From Prillingera fragicola (Eukaryota; Basidiomycota; Tremellomycetes; Trichosporonales; Trichosporonaceae): a stretch of DNA of 64,000 bases. The DNA is taken from contig BEDY01000007.1 of the NCBI GenBank assembly GCA_002335605.1, positions 806,001 through 870,000 of the forward strand, written 5' to 3'. The notes under the pieces are model-generated. The model had not been told where the DNA came from and made no database searches. It worked only from the letters and a program-made list of their open reading frames with translations. Below, piece after piece: positions 10,271-22,169 of this stretch (position 1 is its first letter; every line of letters begins with the position of its first letter). Both the position numbers and the translations under genes were made by a program.

Positions 10271-13200
10271 ATGACAGTCGCTCCAGCACCACTGCGTATC
10301 GGCGTCGACGTCGGTGGAACAAACACGTAGGTTGCCTACGCCTGGCCTTGCTGTGCTCACGACCAGCGACGCTGCCATCCTTGACCTCACTCCCGGCACA
10401 GACCGCCCCGTGCTTGCAAGCTACAAGGCGCCCACCACGCCAGACATTACGACCGGTATCCAGAACGCTATCGCCGACACGCTGTCGTCGTCTGGCGTGG
10501 AAAAGTCGCGTATCCAGGCCGTCGCTATCGGCACCACGTCGTTCGTCAACTCGCTGATTGAGCGTGATGCCACCAAGCTCTCAAAGGTCGCCGTCATTCG
10601 TCTGTGCGGGCCGTTCTCTCGGCTCTGCCCGCCGTTTGTCAGCTTTCCGTATGAACTGAGGACGGTGCTCGAGGGTCCCGTATTTTACGCTTCTGGCGGT
10701 ATCCAGGTCGATGGATCTGAGATTTCCGAGGTGAGTACTCTTGTGTAGCAGCAGTGACTAACAGCCAGGTCGACCCACAGGAGATTCGCTCAATCTGTGC
10801 CGAACTCAAGCGCCTCGGCGTCGACGCTGTCGCCATCAGCGGGTGCTACTCGCCCATCGACCGCGAGCTCCGCCAGGAGGAGTTTGTGCGCGAGATTCTC
10901 AAGGCCGAGCTCCCCGAGGCCCGGGTTACAATCTCCAAGGAGGTGGCCAACATTGGTGAGTACCGTCGCCACAGCACTGCTGACGGCAGGCCTGATCCAG
11001 CGCGAGAACGCAACTATTCTCAACACGGCGCTGCTCGCGTTTGCGGCCAAGACTGTCGCTGGTTTCCAAGCCTCAACGGCCGCCCTCCAGCTCAACTGCC
11101 CCATTTTCCTGACCTCGAACGACGGCACCCTCATGACCTGCACGCAGGCGGCGCGCCTTCCCATCCGCACCTTTTCGTCTGGCCCCACCAACTCGATGCG
11201 CGGCGCCAATTTCCTCGCGTCTCTGTCTTCCGGCAAGCCCCGCAAGGAGACCGCCCTGGTGATTGATGTGGGCGGTACTACGACCGAGATTGGTGTTCTC
11301 CTGCCGACGGGCTTCCCGCGCCAGGCCGGAGCTTTCCACGAGCTGTGCGGCGTGCCCCTCAACTTTTCCATGCCCCACGTCACCTCCATCGGTCTCGGTG
11401 GTGGCTCGCGCGTGCGCACCGAGAACGGACGCACGACCGTCGGCCCCGACTCGGTCGGCTACAAGCTCATCGAGGAAGCGCTGTGCTTTGGCGGTAAAAC
11501 TCTGACCGCGACCGACATTGAAGTTGCGTCGGGTCGCGCCGACGACGCAAAGGTCGGCGACAAGTCGCTCGTCCACCTCTTCCCCGAGACGATCTCTGCT
11601 GCGCAAGCCCGCATGAAGGTCATGCTCGAGCTCGTCATTGACAGTATGAAGACGTCGTCGGCCGATGTCCCCGTCTACCTCGTCGGTGGCGGTGCGATTC
11701 TCGTCCCCGACACGCTCAAGGGTGTCTCCCAAGTCCACCGTTTCCCGTTCTACGACGCTGCCAACGCTGTCGGCGCTGCCTGCGCCCAGATCTCGGCTGT
11801 CATCGACACGTTTGAGGAAATCACCGGCACGGGCTCTGCAGCCGTCGGCGACGTCCAGCGCAAAGTCGAGGAGCGCGCCATTGCCGCCGCGGTGGCCAAC
11901 GGCGCCGACCCGGCCCACACGGTCGTGGTCGAGAGCGAAGCGATCCCCATCGCCTACACCGCTGGCCGGTGTCGGTTCTACGTCAAAGCCGCAGGCGACT
12001 GGACCGGCACGGCGGCGGCCCAGGACGACGCGGCCGACACGGGCGACGCGTTCAAGTGGGACGCGTCCGTGTCCGTCAATCCGGCACACGCCGCGAACGG
12101 CAAGCGCGAGCTGCCGCTCAAGGACCCCGAGGTGAGCCTGGCCGACATCGAGGCGTACAAGCCCACCATCAAGGGCGGGGCGTGGCACCTGTCCGAGCTC
12201 GACCTCGAGTGGATCGCCGCCGGATGCTACATTCTTGGCACGGGCGGGGGCGGTAACCCCCACTCGGAGATGCTCGCTATCCGGGAGACGGTGCGTGACG
12301 GCGCGACCATCAAGGTTATCGATATCGAGAGCCTCGGCGCGGACCAGCAGGTGAGCTGGGGCGGCGGTATTGGCTCCCCCGAGGTCGGGCTTGAGAGGCT
12401 CGACTCGGGCGACCCGTCGCAGTGCTTCCGCGAGCTGTTTGACTTTATGGGCGTGCCAAAGGAGAAGATTGGCGGGCTGGCCGCGCTCGAGATCGGAGGC
12501 GGTAACGGCATGTTTGCCATGCTTGCTGGCGCAGACAGCTACATGGATGTGCCTGTTGTTGACGGTGACTTTATGGTGAGTGCTTTCGTGGGTGTGTACA
12601 CTGACAAGCAGGGCCGCGCGTACCCTACCGGCTGGCAGACGACTGTCAACGTCTTTGACGAGGGGCAGCACGCCGAAATGTCGCTCCCCAACTGCATGAC
12701 GAGCGGTGATGGAACCTCTGTTGTGAGTGCCCGTTGTGGCTGCGACGCTGACACCGCAGTACCTCACCAAGGTCAAGCATTTCAAGGACATGGACCGCGT
12801 GCTGCGCGCGGGCTGTATCGAGATGGGCACGCACGCCAACGTGGCGAACCGTCCGCTGAGCAAGGAGTTTGTCCAAAAGTCGCTGGTACGCAACACGGTG
12901 TCGCAGGCGTGGCGCCTCGGCCGTGCCGTGGCCCTCGCGACCAAGGGCTCCAACATTGCCAACATTGGGCGTATCCTCGTCGACGCGTGTGGCGGGGACG
13001 CCGCGGCGCGTATCGTGTTTGCGGGCAAGATCACCCAGGTCGACAGGTGGATGTACAAGGGCCACACGCACGGTGTGATCAAGATTGTCGCCCTGTCGCA
13101 GGACGAGGACAGCGAGACCGACGGTCCCAAAGAGGTGTTCGAGGGCGAGATGACTATCCCGTTCAAAAACGAAAACCTCATGTGCAAGCTGGTCGCTAAT

Positions 13201-13455
13201 GGAGAGGAAAAGATCGTCGCTGGCGTCCCCGACTTGATCTCGGTGCTGGATGCCCAGAACGGGCTCGCGCTCGGCACGCCAGAGTACAAGTATGGCCAGC
13301 GCGTGATCGTGCTCGGCATTACGGCCGCGCCGCAGTGGACGTCGACTGAGCGTGGGCTCGAGCTCGGTGCCCTGCCTGCGTTCGGGTACGACGAGCCGTA
13401 TCAGCCTCTCGGCACGTATGTCGAGCCCAAGAGTGTCATCGAGGAGTACCAGTAG
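10271..13455 (+). CDS. Hydantoinase/oxoprolinase-DUF917 fusion, 6 exons
   Basis: Predicted 999 residues; exons 10271-10326, 10367-10730, 10769-10955, 10990-12575, 12612-12722, 12760-13455, with introns of only 40, 38, 34, 36 and 37 nt. The N-terminal half is a HyuA/oxoprolinase-type ATP-dependent amidohydrolase: GVDVGGTNTD (10-19, split by intron 1) and VIDVGGTTTEIG are the two phosphate loops. The C-terminal part from about residue 600 is a DUF917 (S-methyl thiohydantoin desulfurase-like) domain with GTGGGGNP and LEIGGGNGMF. Members open or process hydantoin-like five-membered rings at the cost of ATP; exact substrate here is unknown (hydantoin, oxoproline-like or thiohydantoin compounds are possible). 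It lies between an NCS1 permease and a Dal5/Tna1-like carrier, and shares a promoter motif with the permease, which suggests catabolism of an imported ring compound. Confidence 0.92.
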
Positions 13456-13571
13456 TCGAGGAGTAGTAGTGTCCGTGTGTTATGCAGCAGTGTTTGGTCA
13501 ACAGTGTGAACTTGACAGTCCTAGTTTACACACAGCTTTGTGTACAATTGACAACCACTCTTGCGCTGGCT

Positions 13572-14316
13572 CTAAAAGTCTTCTGTACTTTTACGACTAT
13601 CCGACCCCTCTGAGCCCTCACCAGTTTGCTCAACAACATACCCGTCCCACCCATTCTCCCTCCACTCCCCAATCCCCGCAGCACCTGCATACTCATTCTC
13701 CAAAGTCTCAAGCCCCACCACCCCCTCCGCACGCTGCATCCCCCTCGCCACCCCCTCCAACACAGCGACCACATCCATCCCCTCCCCCACGGCGCGCGCA
13801 AGGGGGATGAGCGGCATCAACCGCCGAAGCTCCTCCTCCAACGAGTCGGCGGTATCGAGCGCCTCACCGAGCCGCCCGGCCAGGTCGTGATTGGCCTCCT
13901 CGAGCAGCGCCACGCGCGTGTTGAGGCTCGCGACTGTGGCTTCGAGGTAGCCTAGGCGTGCGCTGGGCGTGCCCTGCGGGGAGAGGTGGGTTAGGGTCGT
14001 GTCGTGGTGGTGGGGTGGGGTTGCTGGGGTTAGGTTTAGGTGGGGTGGGGAGGAGGGGGAGGGGGAGGGGTCGTGGACGTAGGGGAGGCAGGTGCGGCCG
14101 GTTGATGGCGAGGGGGAGGTGGGGGGTGAGATTGACCAGTGCGAGGTTGGGGAGGGGGTCAGGGAGATGTTGGCTAGGGTTGAGAGGTCGTGGTGGGTTG
14201 GAGTGTGCGTGGGTTCGTCCGAGGACTTGGGTTAGCTGTAGAGGACGAGTAGGACGTACTTCGTCAGGCGAGTGTGGGCTGTCACTGTTCAGGCTGAGAG
14301 GACGCGTGGGAGTCAT
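13572..14316 (-). CDS. Pro/Ser-rich coiled-coil protein, unknown, 2 exons
   Basis: Predicted 236 residues from exons 14316-14260 and 14225-13572 across a 34-nt intron (GTACGT donor, CTAAC branch, CAAG acceptor); exon 1 is exactly 19 codons. The first 100 residues are Pro/Ser/Thr/His-rich and disordered. A leucine-heptad coiled coil follows (from about YLEATVASLNTRVALLEEAN through LEEELRRL), then a hydrophobic helix and an acidic tail. No catalytic motif. It ends 116 bp from the hydantoinase stop, convergent with it. The general layout, a disordered arm then a short coiled coil, resembles the 52-54 kb gene but sequence identity is not obvious. Function unknown. Confidence 0.7.
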
Positions 14317-15320
14317 GTTGCCCCTGAGCTGTGAGTTGTTTGGGCGGTGGGGAGGCTTACATGTCCTACAGTTGGAGGTGAGGGTTGAGCTGTTCTTGAC
14401 TGGCTTGCACGTCGTTGCAGTCTGATTGTGATGGAGAGAACAAGAGAGAGAGAGAAATGTTGTGGGTGGCAAGTCAAGTCGACACGCAACATTCTCAACA
14501 TCCACCCAACAACGCACAGACCCTTCTGCGCCACTTTGCGCCCCTTCGGAGGGCGTTCATGTACGCACGGGCATGTCAGTGTCGATCCTTTGTTATCAGT
14601 AGATATCCACCACCCATTCAGTAGTACAGCAGAAGACTGTGGCCGCCCAGACGAATAGGATGACTGATCTTGAGGCAGCAGGACTGACAACGTATTATCC
14701 CAGCTGCCAAACGATCGACTGCCTCAGTGACAGGACTTTCGACACCTGGGTTGGAGTGTCAGTGACAACAGGAAACAACGGTTCCACCAGCCAGCGCATT
14801 GCGAAACTCGCCAAACATGCTAATGCCCATTACTGCTATTCTGTGTGTGTTTTACGCGTAAACCCCACGGCCGGGTAGCGGCGCGGTCCGTGTGTGGCTA
14901 TGCACCCCGCCTCCTCTAGTCGGTGGGCTCTCTGACTTTGCCCACGTCCTAACCTTGCCCACTGCTGCCCACGTCGCCGATATCAAGGCATCAAGCACTC
15001 GGCCTGCTCACAACCGCGTTGACCGAATGGACCGAAATGAACCCCTCTTGACCGAGTTGACCGAGATACCCAGCCGTCAGAAACCCAGATACCGAGACAC
15101 GGTATCTATTCTAAGCGCGGATAGCTACGTGGACAGCGTCGTAGCCATAGCTGCGCACTCCTGTTTGAGCGTTTGCTGTGGCTAACGCCAATGTGGTTCT
15201 CATGCGCACAAGGGATGCATTTTCTCCTTTTGTGTTTCTTCTTACGCAAACGCCGGAACAGCCCCGGCCACTTTCTCCCAACAGTCTTGTCACCAGCAGA
15301 CGACCCCAATGAATGGATTC
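14317..15320. other. Intergenic region between coiled-coil gene and MFS stop
   Basis: No coding frame supported. Three TGCCCAC copies lie within 34 bp at 14939-14945, 14956-14962 and 14966-14972, the same word found before the permease and hydantoinase genes. The only gene starting from this interval is the coiled-coil gene, 620 bp away. Confidence 0.5.
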
Positions 15321-16954
15321 CTACAACATGTAGCGGTACAGGGGCGACTTGTCGCCCAAGTCCGCGAGCTGCTGCGTGGTATACTTTTGCGTAACCTCCT
15401 CCTGCGAGATCTTGGAGCGGTTCCTGTTGATGCGCGTGTAGGTGAGCTCGAGGAGGCAGCAGGTGATGAGACCAGCAGCGACAAAGCCAAAGGTCACGCC
15501 GTAGCCTGTGGGGTACTTTGGTGCTTCTTCGGCGATGAAAATGTAGCTTCCAATGATACCGCCGATGTTGGCGAGGCCGACGACGTAGGCGACGCCCATG
15601 GCGCGCTTTGCTGGTCCGGCGAGGTTGTTTGCCGCCCACGCGTTGACGCCGGGGGCGATGGGGAAATTGAAAGCCATGAGGCAGAGGGCAAAGTAGCACG
15701 GGCCGATCTGGTTTTTAATGTCTCCTGCCAATGCTAGAAGAATAGCAAGACCGACGCACACGACGACTTGGGCGATGAGAATCGGGTACGCGCGGCGCTT
15801 CATCCTGTCGGCCGTCATACCTGCAATGTAACCCATGATCGCGCCGACGACGTAAGGAGGCACAGTCATGAGCTGGGCGTTGGCCGAGGTGTAGCCCATT
15901 GACTTGATGATTGTCGGCATGGTAAAGTTGGTGACCGAGGTGGGGATGGCCGAAGACCAGTAGATGAGAATGAGGCAATAGACCTGCCAGTCGGACATGA
16001 TGCTCCAGAGAATCTTCCAGTTGGCACCGCTTTGCTCGTCACTGGACGAGGCGGAGCCGTCCTGGGCACCGTTGATGAGAGCGAGGTAGCGCTTCTCGTC
16101 GTCGTCGAGCCAGCGGGCACCCTTGGAGTTGTCGATCAGAATGAACGGGACAAGAAGACCAATGAGGATCGTAGCGGCGCCCTCGATGATGAAGATGAAT
16201 CGCCAGCCTGCAATGCCGCCCGTGCCGTCAAGCTTGACGATCGCGTAAGCCAACAGACCCGAGAATCCACCGGCAAGCGCACACGAGACGTAGAACACGG
16301 CGATACGGGTCTGGACCATGTGACGCGGGTACCACGACGACACGATGAAGACTGCACCGGGGAAAAAGCCCGCCTCAAAGACACCAAGGCACATGCGCAG
16401 GCCGCAAAGCGTCGCAAAGTTTTTAGCGAGGCCGTGGAAGGTCATAAAGATGCCCCAGATCGTGCAGAGGAAACCAAGCCACAAAGAGGGACGGTTGCGG
16501 AAGAAGCGGTGCAGGATGGCATTGGCCGGCACCTCAAAGATGATGTAGGGCGCGAAGAAGATTGAAAGACAGATGTTGTACTGCTGGCCAGTCATGTTGA
16601 GGTCCTCGAGGAGGCCTTCAATCTTGGCATTACCAATATTCGCCCGGTCAATGTCTGTTTTTGCGTTAGGAGGCTGCCTTGAGGTCAATGCGACGAGCAC
16701 TCACAGGCAGCGAGGTAGAGGAGCGCAAGGACGGGAATCAGGCGGTAGTCAATCTTCTTGTACATCTTCCTGCGCTTTTCCTCGGGAAACGAGGCGATAA
16801 AGTCGGCGTCGTCGGCAGAGTACTCCATCTCAAACCTGTCATCGTGGCGAGGAGCCTCCTCGTAGTTGATGGCAGACTCCTTTTTCACAGAAGCGTCATC
16901 GTCGTAGACGTGCGGGGGCGATTTGGCGTCAAAGTTCTGAATGGTGGTGGTCAT
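15321..16954 (-). CDS. MFS anion:cation symporter, Dal5/Tna1-like, 2 exons
   Basis: Predicted 527-residue, 12-helix major facilitator of the allantoate/nicotinate-type (ACS) family, which takes up small organic acids such as allantoate, ureidosuccinate, nicotinate or dipeptides. Exons 16954-16705 and 16654-15321 join across a 50-nt intron inside the first helix, giving AAYIDRANIGNAK, the standard motif at the end of helix 1. Other family marks are the loop EEKRRKMYKKIDYRLIPVL before helix 1, LGVFEAGFFPG in helix 4, and a WRFIFIIEGA segment after helix 5. The N-terminal 60 residues are acidic and cytoplasmic. Its neighbour is the hydantoinase gene, so transport of a ring-opened or carboxylated compound is plausible, but the substrate is not shown by sequence. 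Confidence 0.92.
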
Positions 16955-18924
16955 TGTGGGTGAGCCCTGCAGATGGTTGTCAGAGTCGTGGGGCCCACTG
17001 GGGCAGCTCGAGCTGGCCCTTTTGAAGTAAAGCACGTCCACCATGGCATGTCAGTGTGTTGTGCTGTGGTGAGTTGGAGTGCAGTGCGGTAAAGGACTTG
17101 TCCGACCGAGATTTCAACGGCGTAGGGCAAAACACTGGTGTCCCGTCCCACATCGCCTGCCCGGCTAAAAATGGCTGGGGGGTCCCGCGGGGGTGGCGTA
17201 CTGCAATGTCCGTCACGGGGTGCGCATGCGACGACGCTGGAGTGAGGTCGTCGGGGCCATCGGTCTGAAGGCGAGCGGGGCGAGTGGGGCCAGGGAGGCT
17301 GCGGCCATCGCCGAGCTGCACCCGGTGAATGAGCTCTCGGCACCTCGGCACCTCGATACCAGCGTTCTTGGTACCAGTATTCCAGCGACCATGTGCTCGG
17401 TCGTTCCTGGATGGCGTCGTGCGTCGCTGGGTCTAGAAGAGGATGCGCTCCGTAGCTGCAGCAACCTCTGGGTGGGACGACTAATCACCGAGGCATGTTG
17501 TTCCGAGAAAACGCCACCCAGTCACAGGGGTGGGCTTCCAGAGTCCTGGGTCGATCAGTACTGACATGGTGGATCTGGTGGGCAGCACTCGTCTGGGCCA
17601 GACGGCGGAAGCGGGAACGTGGCTATTGTTGATGACGAGCACAAGCTTGAGTAATCTTGCCCGCAGATGCCCTAAGCCACCACAGGGCTGGAAAAGTTAC
17701 GCAGCAACTTCGGCCCAAGTCTTCAGGCTGGGCTTCCTCTTCTGGCGTCCACGCTTGCATGCCAGTAACATCAAGAGGCACCGCCTGCAAATGTATCTGC
17801 CCTGATACACGATCTCCAGACACAATACGCCACTGGACAGCAACCCGGTGTCACGGCAGCGATCTCTACCTCGGCAGTTCGGTGCTTGACGTGCCTCGGT
17901 GGGTTGCGGTCGGTGGATCGGTGGATGATGGCGACCGACCGTGCGCCCCATCACTTGTGCACCTGTCCGTAAGATCGGGCTCTTACGGCCCCAAAATTCC
18001 GACTGATATGAGCTGACGAGCAGTGTATCTCGTGATGAGAGTGCGAGCTTGTGGGGAAGGATGTTCCAGGATGTGACAGAGCTCGGCTCCGTAACTCCTA
18101 AAGACAATGAAAGATGGTCAAGATATCTCGGAGATTGATTGAGGCTGGCTCGGTAGATATCATTGACGAATTGGGAGTGGTTTTCAGATCTCTGCGGGCA
18201 ACAACATGACTTGGCATGGTTTGTGCGGCGCCAAGTGCTCTTGCCCCACAGTCTACTATCTTTCACATTTTCAGCAATGCATGACTGCGGCAACACCAAG
18301 GTTGGACAGAGTTAATCATCGTTGCTCTTTGCTCGGTAAAGTGCGTGCCTGTCCACCTCCACCAGACCATCTGGGATGGTGAATCCCATTCTTCAATCGT
18401 CAACATATCTGTGCCTTTGTTCTTGCTCAGCCTTTACAGCGACAGAGGAGTAGACGACGAGGACAATAGTGCATCGCGCATGGAGTACACGCAAGCACGC
18501 AGCCATCCCATCTTTGCCTGCCCGGCTTTCGCGTTTCTCGGCGGCCACGGCCGGTTATTGCTCTGCACCCGGGATTTCTGCGTCCACCACCGAGAATCGT
18601 GTGGGACGAGGTCCAGCAGCCTGCACAGAGCATAGAGTACTTGTACACTACTCGTCAGTCATTCCACACCGCCACATGCATGCACACGCGGTGATGAAGG
18701 GCCTTGCAGCAGCAAAAGTTGCTGCACGACACCATCAAGTAGTGTTTACGTAAGTCTGAATGATCGGCCATGTGCGATGCCGGGCCCACTCATTGCCGGA
18801 ATCCGGGGCTCATCCCCACCACTATGCTGACCATGTCTTCAGTCTTGGACCTTCACACCGTCTCTCTCTTGCTCCATCTCTCTCTCCTACTACTACATTC
18901 AAAAGAACAATCAGCAGCAACAAC
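16955..18924. other. Divergent intergenic region, about 2 kb
   Basis: Shared upstream region of the MFS and hydratase genes. Open frames up to 200 codons exist on the minus strand (17697-18299) without recognisable content. One GTGGGCA copy is at about 17578. Nothing else supported. Confidence 0.45.
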
Positions 18925-20046
18925 ATGTCTGGCCCCGGTGTTGGATTCGAGTACCCTCGTCAAGAGGTCAGCTGGCTCAAGCGTGATGCCCTCCTCTTTG
19001 CGACCTCTATCGGTGCGACTACAAAGGACGAGCTTCACTTCCTTTACGTGAGTGCGCCTGCTGCATACGTGCAATGTGCCTGGGCTGTGGTGTACCTGCG
19101 GCAGTGCTGATGAGTGCAGGAGCTCCACCCCAAGTTCAAGGTGTTCCCTACCTACCCCATCATTCTCCGTGAGTCTCACGCAGCCAGCATGTGATCAGGG
19201 ATGCGCCTTGAGAGGACATCCCTCCATGAGCCGTCTAGAACCCACCGCCTTTCACGGCAACACTCCATGACCACCACTCACACCACAGCGTTCAAGCACA
19301 CCACCCAGGAGGTTGTCGACTTTTACGCCGCCCAGCGCGCGACCCCCATCCCCGGCGTCCCCAAGTTTGACTCGAAGCGCGTCGTCGACGGTCAGCGCCA
19401 CATGTTCTTCTACAAGGAGCTCCCCACGACCTCGGCCGGACGCAAGTTTGAAGTGCGGACCAAGGTGACCGGCGTCTGGGACAAGGGAAAGGCCTCGGTT
19501 CTCGACACCCAGACCGACATTGTCGACGCCGAGACCGACGAGGTCTACACCCGCGTCCTCGGCTCGGCCTTCTTTGTCGGCCAGGGCGGCTGGGGCGGTC
19601 CCAAGGGCGAGGCAGGCAAAAACTACCCCCCTCCCAAGGGCAAGAAGCCCGACGTCACCTTCTCGGACCAGACCACCGAAGAGACCCCGATCCTCTACCG
19701 CCTGAACGGCGACTACAACCCGCTCCACGCTACCCCCGAGCCCGGAAAGCAGATGGGCTTTGGCGGCGTCATCATCCACGGCCTCTACTCGTGGAACACC
19801 ACCGCCCACGGCCTCCTCAAGGCTATCGGCGGCAGCGACCCCGCCAACATCAAAGAGTACCAGGCCCGCTTTGCCGCCCCCGTCATCCCCGGCGACAAGA
19901 TTACCACCAACGCCTGGCTTACCGGCAACAAGGACAAGGACGGCTTCGAGGAGGTCATCTTTGAGTCCAGGGCCGAGGGCAAGGGCCCCGTTCTGTCCAA
20001 CGGCCGCGCGCTCATCAAGCCTGCCCAGGCCAAGAGCAAGCTCTAA
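18925..20046 (+). CDS. Peroxisomal enoyl-CoA hydratase 2 (MaoC/hot-dog), 3 exons
   Basis: Predicted 309 residues; exons 18925-19047, 19120-19168 and 19289-20046, introns 72 and 120 nt, phases exact. Two hot-dog folds: an N-terminal one with FATSIGATTKDELHFLYE and YPIILPFKH, and a C-terminal MaoC-like one with YRLNGDYNPLHATPE, the hydratase 2 motif in which the Asp and His of GDYNPLH do catalysis, followed by GFGGVIIHGLYS. It hydrates trans-2-enoyl-CoA to (3R)-3-hydroxyacyl-CoA in fungal peroxisomal beta-oxidation. The C-terminus SKL is a strong peroxisomal targeting signal. In many fungi this domain is fused in the multifunctional enzyme; here it stands alone. It would take the product of the acyl-CoA oxidase at 7.4-9.3 kb. 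Confidence 0.93.
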
Positions 20047-20467
20047 GCAGTCGTCGGGATGTAGTTGTCAGCAGTATGAAGTTGTTTGGGTGGCGTTGGA
20101 ACACGTCGTGGGCGCTCTACCACTGCTAACACTCTTCTCATGCTCACTATTTGGACGACTAGGCGGGCAGTGTCAGCGCTGGCATGCACCTGGTGATAGC
20201 CGCGGCTGTCGCTGTCTGTACAGTGCCGAGGGAGGCGAGTGTGAGACTGTTATCATCAGCCGGTGGTCGTCAACAATCAGGCGTGTGGCGCGTGGCATTC
20301 TCAACTAATAATCGTGTCTTCCGCTTGCGTCTGGGCTGCCCTTTCGACTTCACCTTGTCTACCGACCTTGGGATGGCTATGTAATACTGTTCTGCCTTGA
20401 CTGGAGCCTAACGTGTCTCTTGACTTCTACTGAACCCTTCCAACACCCAACACCACTCGGACGCACC
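20047..20467. other. Intergenic, nothing recognised
   Basis: About 420 bp of 3' flank of the hydratase and 5' flank of the next gene; no feature supported. Confidence 0.5.
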
Positions 20468-21178
20468 ATGCCGGCCCTTCCCAACACCCAACAACTGTCC
20501 AGCGACTACCCCGACACATCCCTTCGATGCTACTACGAAGGTATCGATCTCTTCAGCACCATCTACATCCCCTTCTACACCGCTGACCCGGGCACCAACA
20601 CCACGCGCGAAATGATGTACTCCACCGAGTGGCATATCTGGCACCCCAAGCACGTCCGCAAGGCCCTCACCGCCGCGGGCTTTGGGCTAGGTATCCCGAG
20701 CCGCCGCAACTGTGGCTTCGCATATCAGCGTGATGTGGGGCACGATTTTTACTACTCTGGAAGTCTGTACGCGCGCCAGTCCTACCCCGGTTTGAACACG
20801 AGTGCGCCAGACTGGGACGTCGACGCCATCGACAGGGCTGCGACCATCATCGAGCACAACAAGCCCCACGGCGAGATTGCGCTTTGTTTCCTTCCCCTCA
20901 TGGTTCTAGGACTGCTCTTTGGCATGTGCTTCGTGTGTGACTCGCTTGCAAGGTGGCGCCGGATGCGAGATGTGCGACGCGTCAAAGCTGAGAATGACGC
21001 TAGATGCAAGGAGGCGAAAAAGGAGCGGAAGCGTGAGGCAAACATTCGACAGGCGGCCGCGACGACTGCCTCTGCCCGGGCTCAGGCGGCCAGAACGAAC
21101 ATGGAACAGGCCAACCGCGGGACTTTGCCTGTCTCGTCCAACTCGTCCAAGACCCTTGTCGTTCAGAACAGTTTTTAA
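20468..21178 (+). CDS. Single-pass membrane protein, unknown family, single exon
   Basis: Predicted 236 residues from the ATG at 20468 (ACC-ATG context); an in-frame ATG at 20420 would add 16 residues. The first 140 residues hold Cys, Tyr and Trp residues and look like an extracellular or lumenal domain (STIYIPFYTADP, MMYSTEWHIWHP). One hydrophobic segment (IALCFLPLMVLGLLFGMCFV) is followed by a highly basic, Ala/Arg/Lys-rich cytoplasmic tail of about 75 residues. No signal peptide is seen. A frameshifted, shortened second copy of its N-terminal domain lies 430 bp downstream, so it belongs to a locally duplicated family. Function unknown. Confidence 0.65.
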   Translation: MPALPNTQQLSSDYPDTSLRCYYEGIDLFSTIYIPFYTADPGTNTTREMMYSTEWHIWHPKHVRKALTAAGFGLGIPSRRNCGFAYQRDVGHDFYYSGSLYARQSYPGLNTSAPDWDVDAIDRAATIIEHNKPHGEIALCFLPLMVLGLLFGMCFVCDSLARWRRMRDVRRVKAENDARCKEAKKERKREANIRQAAATTASARAQAARTNMEQANRGTLPVSSNSSKTLVVQNSF

Positions 21179-22169
21179 GGGGTTTCCCAATTGTTCCCAA
21201 TTAATACTTAGTAATAGCTTCAAATGTCAAGATAGCTCTTCAAAGTCTGTTGGACAAGAATGCGAAAAAATGCCCCGCATGTATCCACTAAAGGCGAACG
21301 TCCGTCGTCAAAGAACGAACACGGCTCTCATTGCAGCAAGCCTGTAGCCAAGGCCCGAGGGAGACGGGCATGGCGAGGTGTCGCCGCATACGGCTGATGA
21401 ACTAACAAACGGCTGTGGCATTGATCAATTTTGTTTTTGCCACTGCTGCATCCCCAGTTTGATAAAAGCAACGTCAGGCGTGTCCAGTACAGCATTTCCC
21501 TCAGTGTATAACCTGCCAGCAATCTCTCCAAGACGCGCAGAATAAACACAATGACCCCCGTACTCAAGCGCGACAACGACTATCACGAATGCTACCACCC
21601 CCTCCAACAACCTCGTAGGCCACACATACATCCCCTTCTACACCAAAACCACAAACTTTGAGCTCCTCTACAAAACCCCCTGGAATAGTCGTCATCCGCC
21701 CAACCCAGCACTGCAGCATTTCTTTCAAGAAGATCCAGAATTTCAGATTTCAGCTGCGGCACGTTCATGAACAGTACCATGATTCAGACACTCCCCTAAT
21801 ATGTATTGCTGACTTGCCCTTCCTAACGATGCGACCCCTAAGGATCTGACGATGGCAGAACATTGCCCAACCACACACAGTCTTCAATTTGCAGCTGGAA
21901 ACCCTCTGTGTGCACAGTCAAGCCACCGTGGCCGTGCCGGACTCGGCACCGGTGGTGCCGACAGATGGGTGTGGTGCCACACAGCACTTGCTGTTTTCCT
22001 CGCACTATGTCGTTCGAGCTCGAGCACAGTTATTGTGGATGGTAGGGGTGCAAGCTCTCTCAATTACCATTACTTCATCACCATGGAGCTGAATTCTTAG
22101 TTTTCTCGATCTTATTGGATCACTGCTGCCATCACTTCCTCCATATACACGCTGGAGCCTATCGCCGCA
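21179..22169. other. Intergenic region containing a relic
   Basis: Apart from the broken copy at about 21551-21770, no coding frame is supported between the membrane-protein stop and the next gene. Confidence 0.5.
21551..21770 (+). pseudogene. Decayed copy of the 20468 membrane-protein gene
   Basis: In one plus frame the segment 21618-21700 reads GHTYIPFYTKTTNFELLYKT then PWNSRHP, matching STIYIPFYTADP...MMYSTEWHIWHP of the upstream gene in order and spacing. The only ATG nearby (21551) is in another frame, and the matching frame stops at 21768-21770 after about 55 codons, before any membrane segment. A tandem duplication followed by truncation and frameshift is the simplest reading. Confidence 0.6.

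Noticed and set aside
11073..13319. 748-codon open frame on the minus strand opposite the hydantoinase gene
   Set aside because: It mirrors a gene with clear domains; strong codon bias toward G/C at third positions removes stops from the antisense frame. No domain is visible in it.
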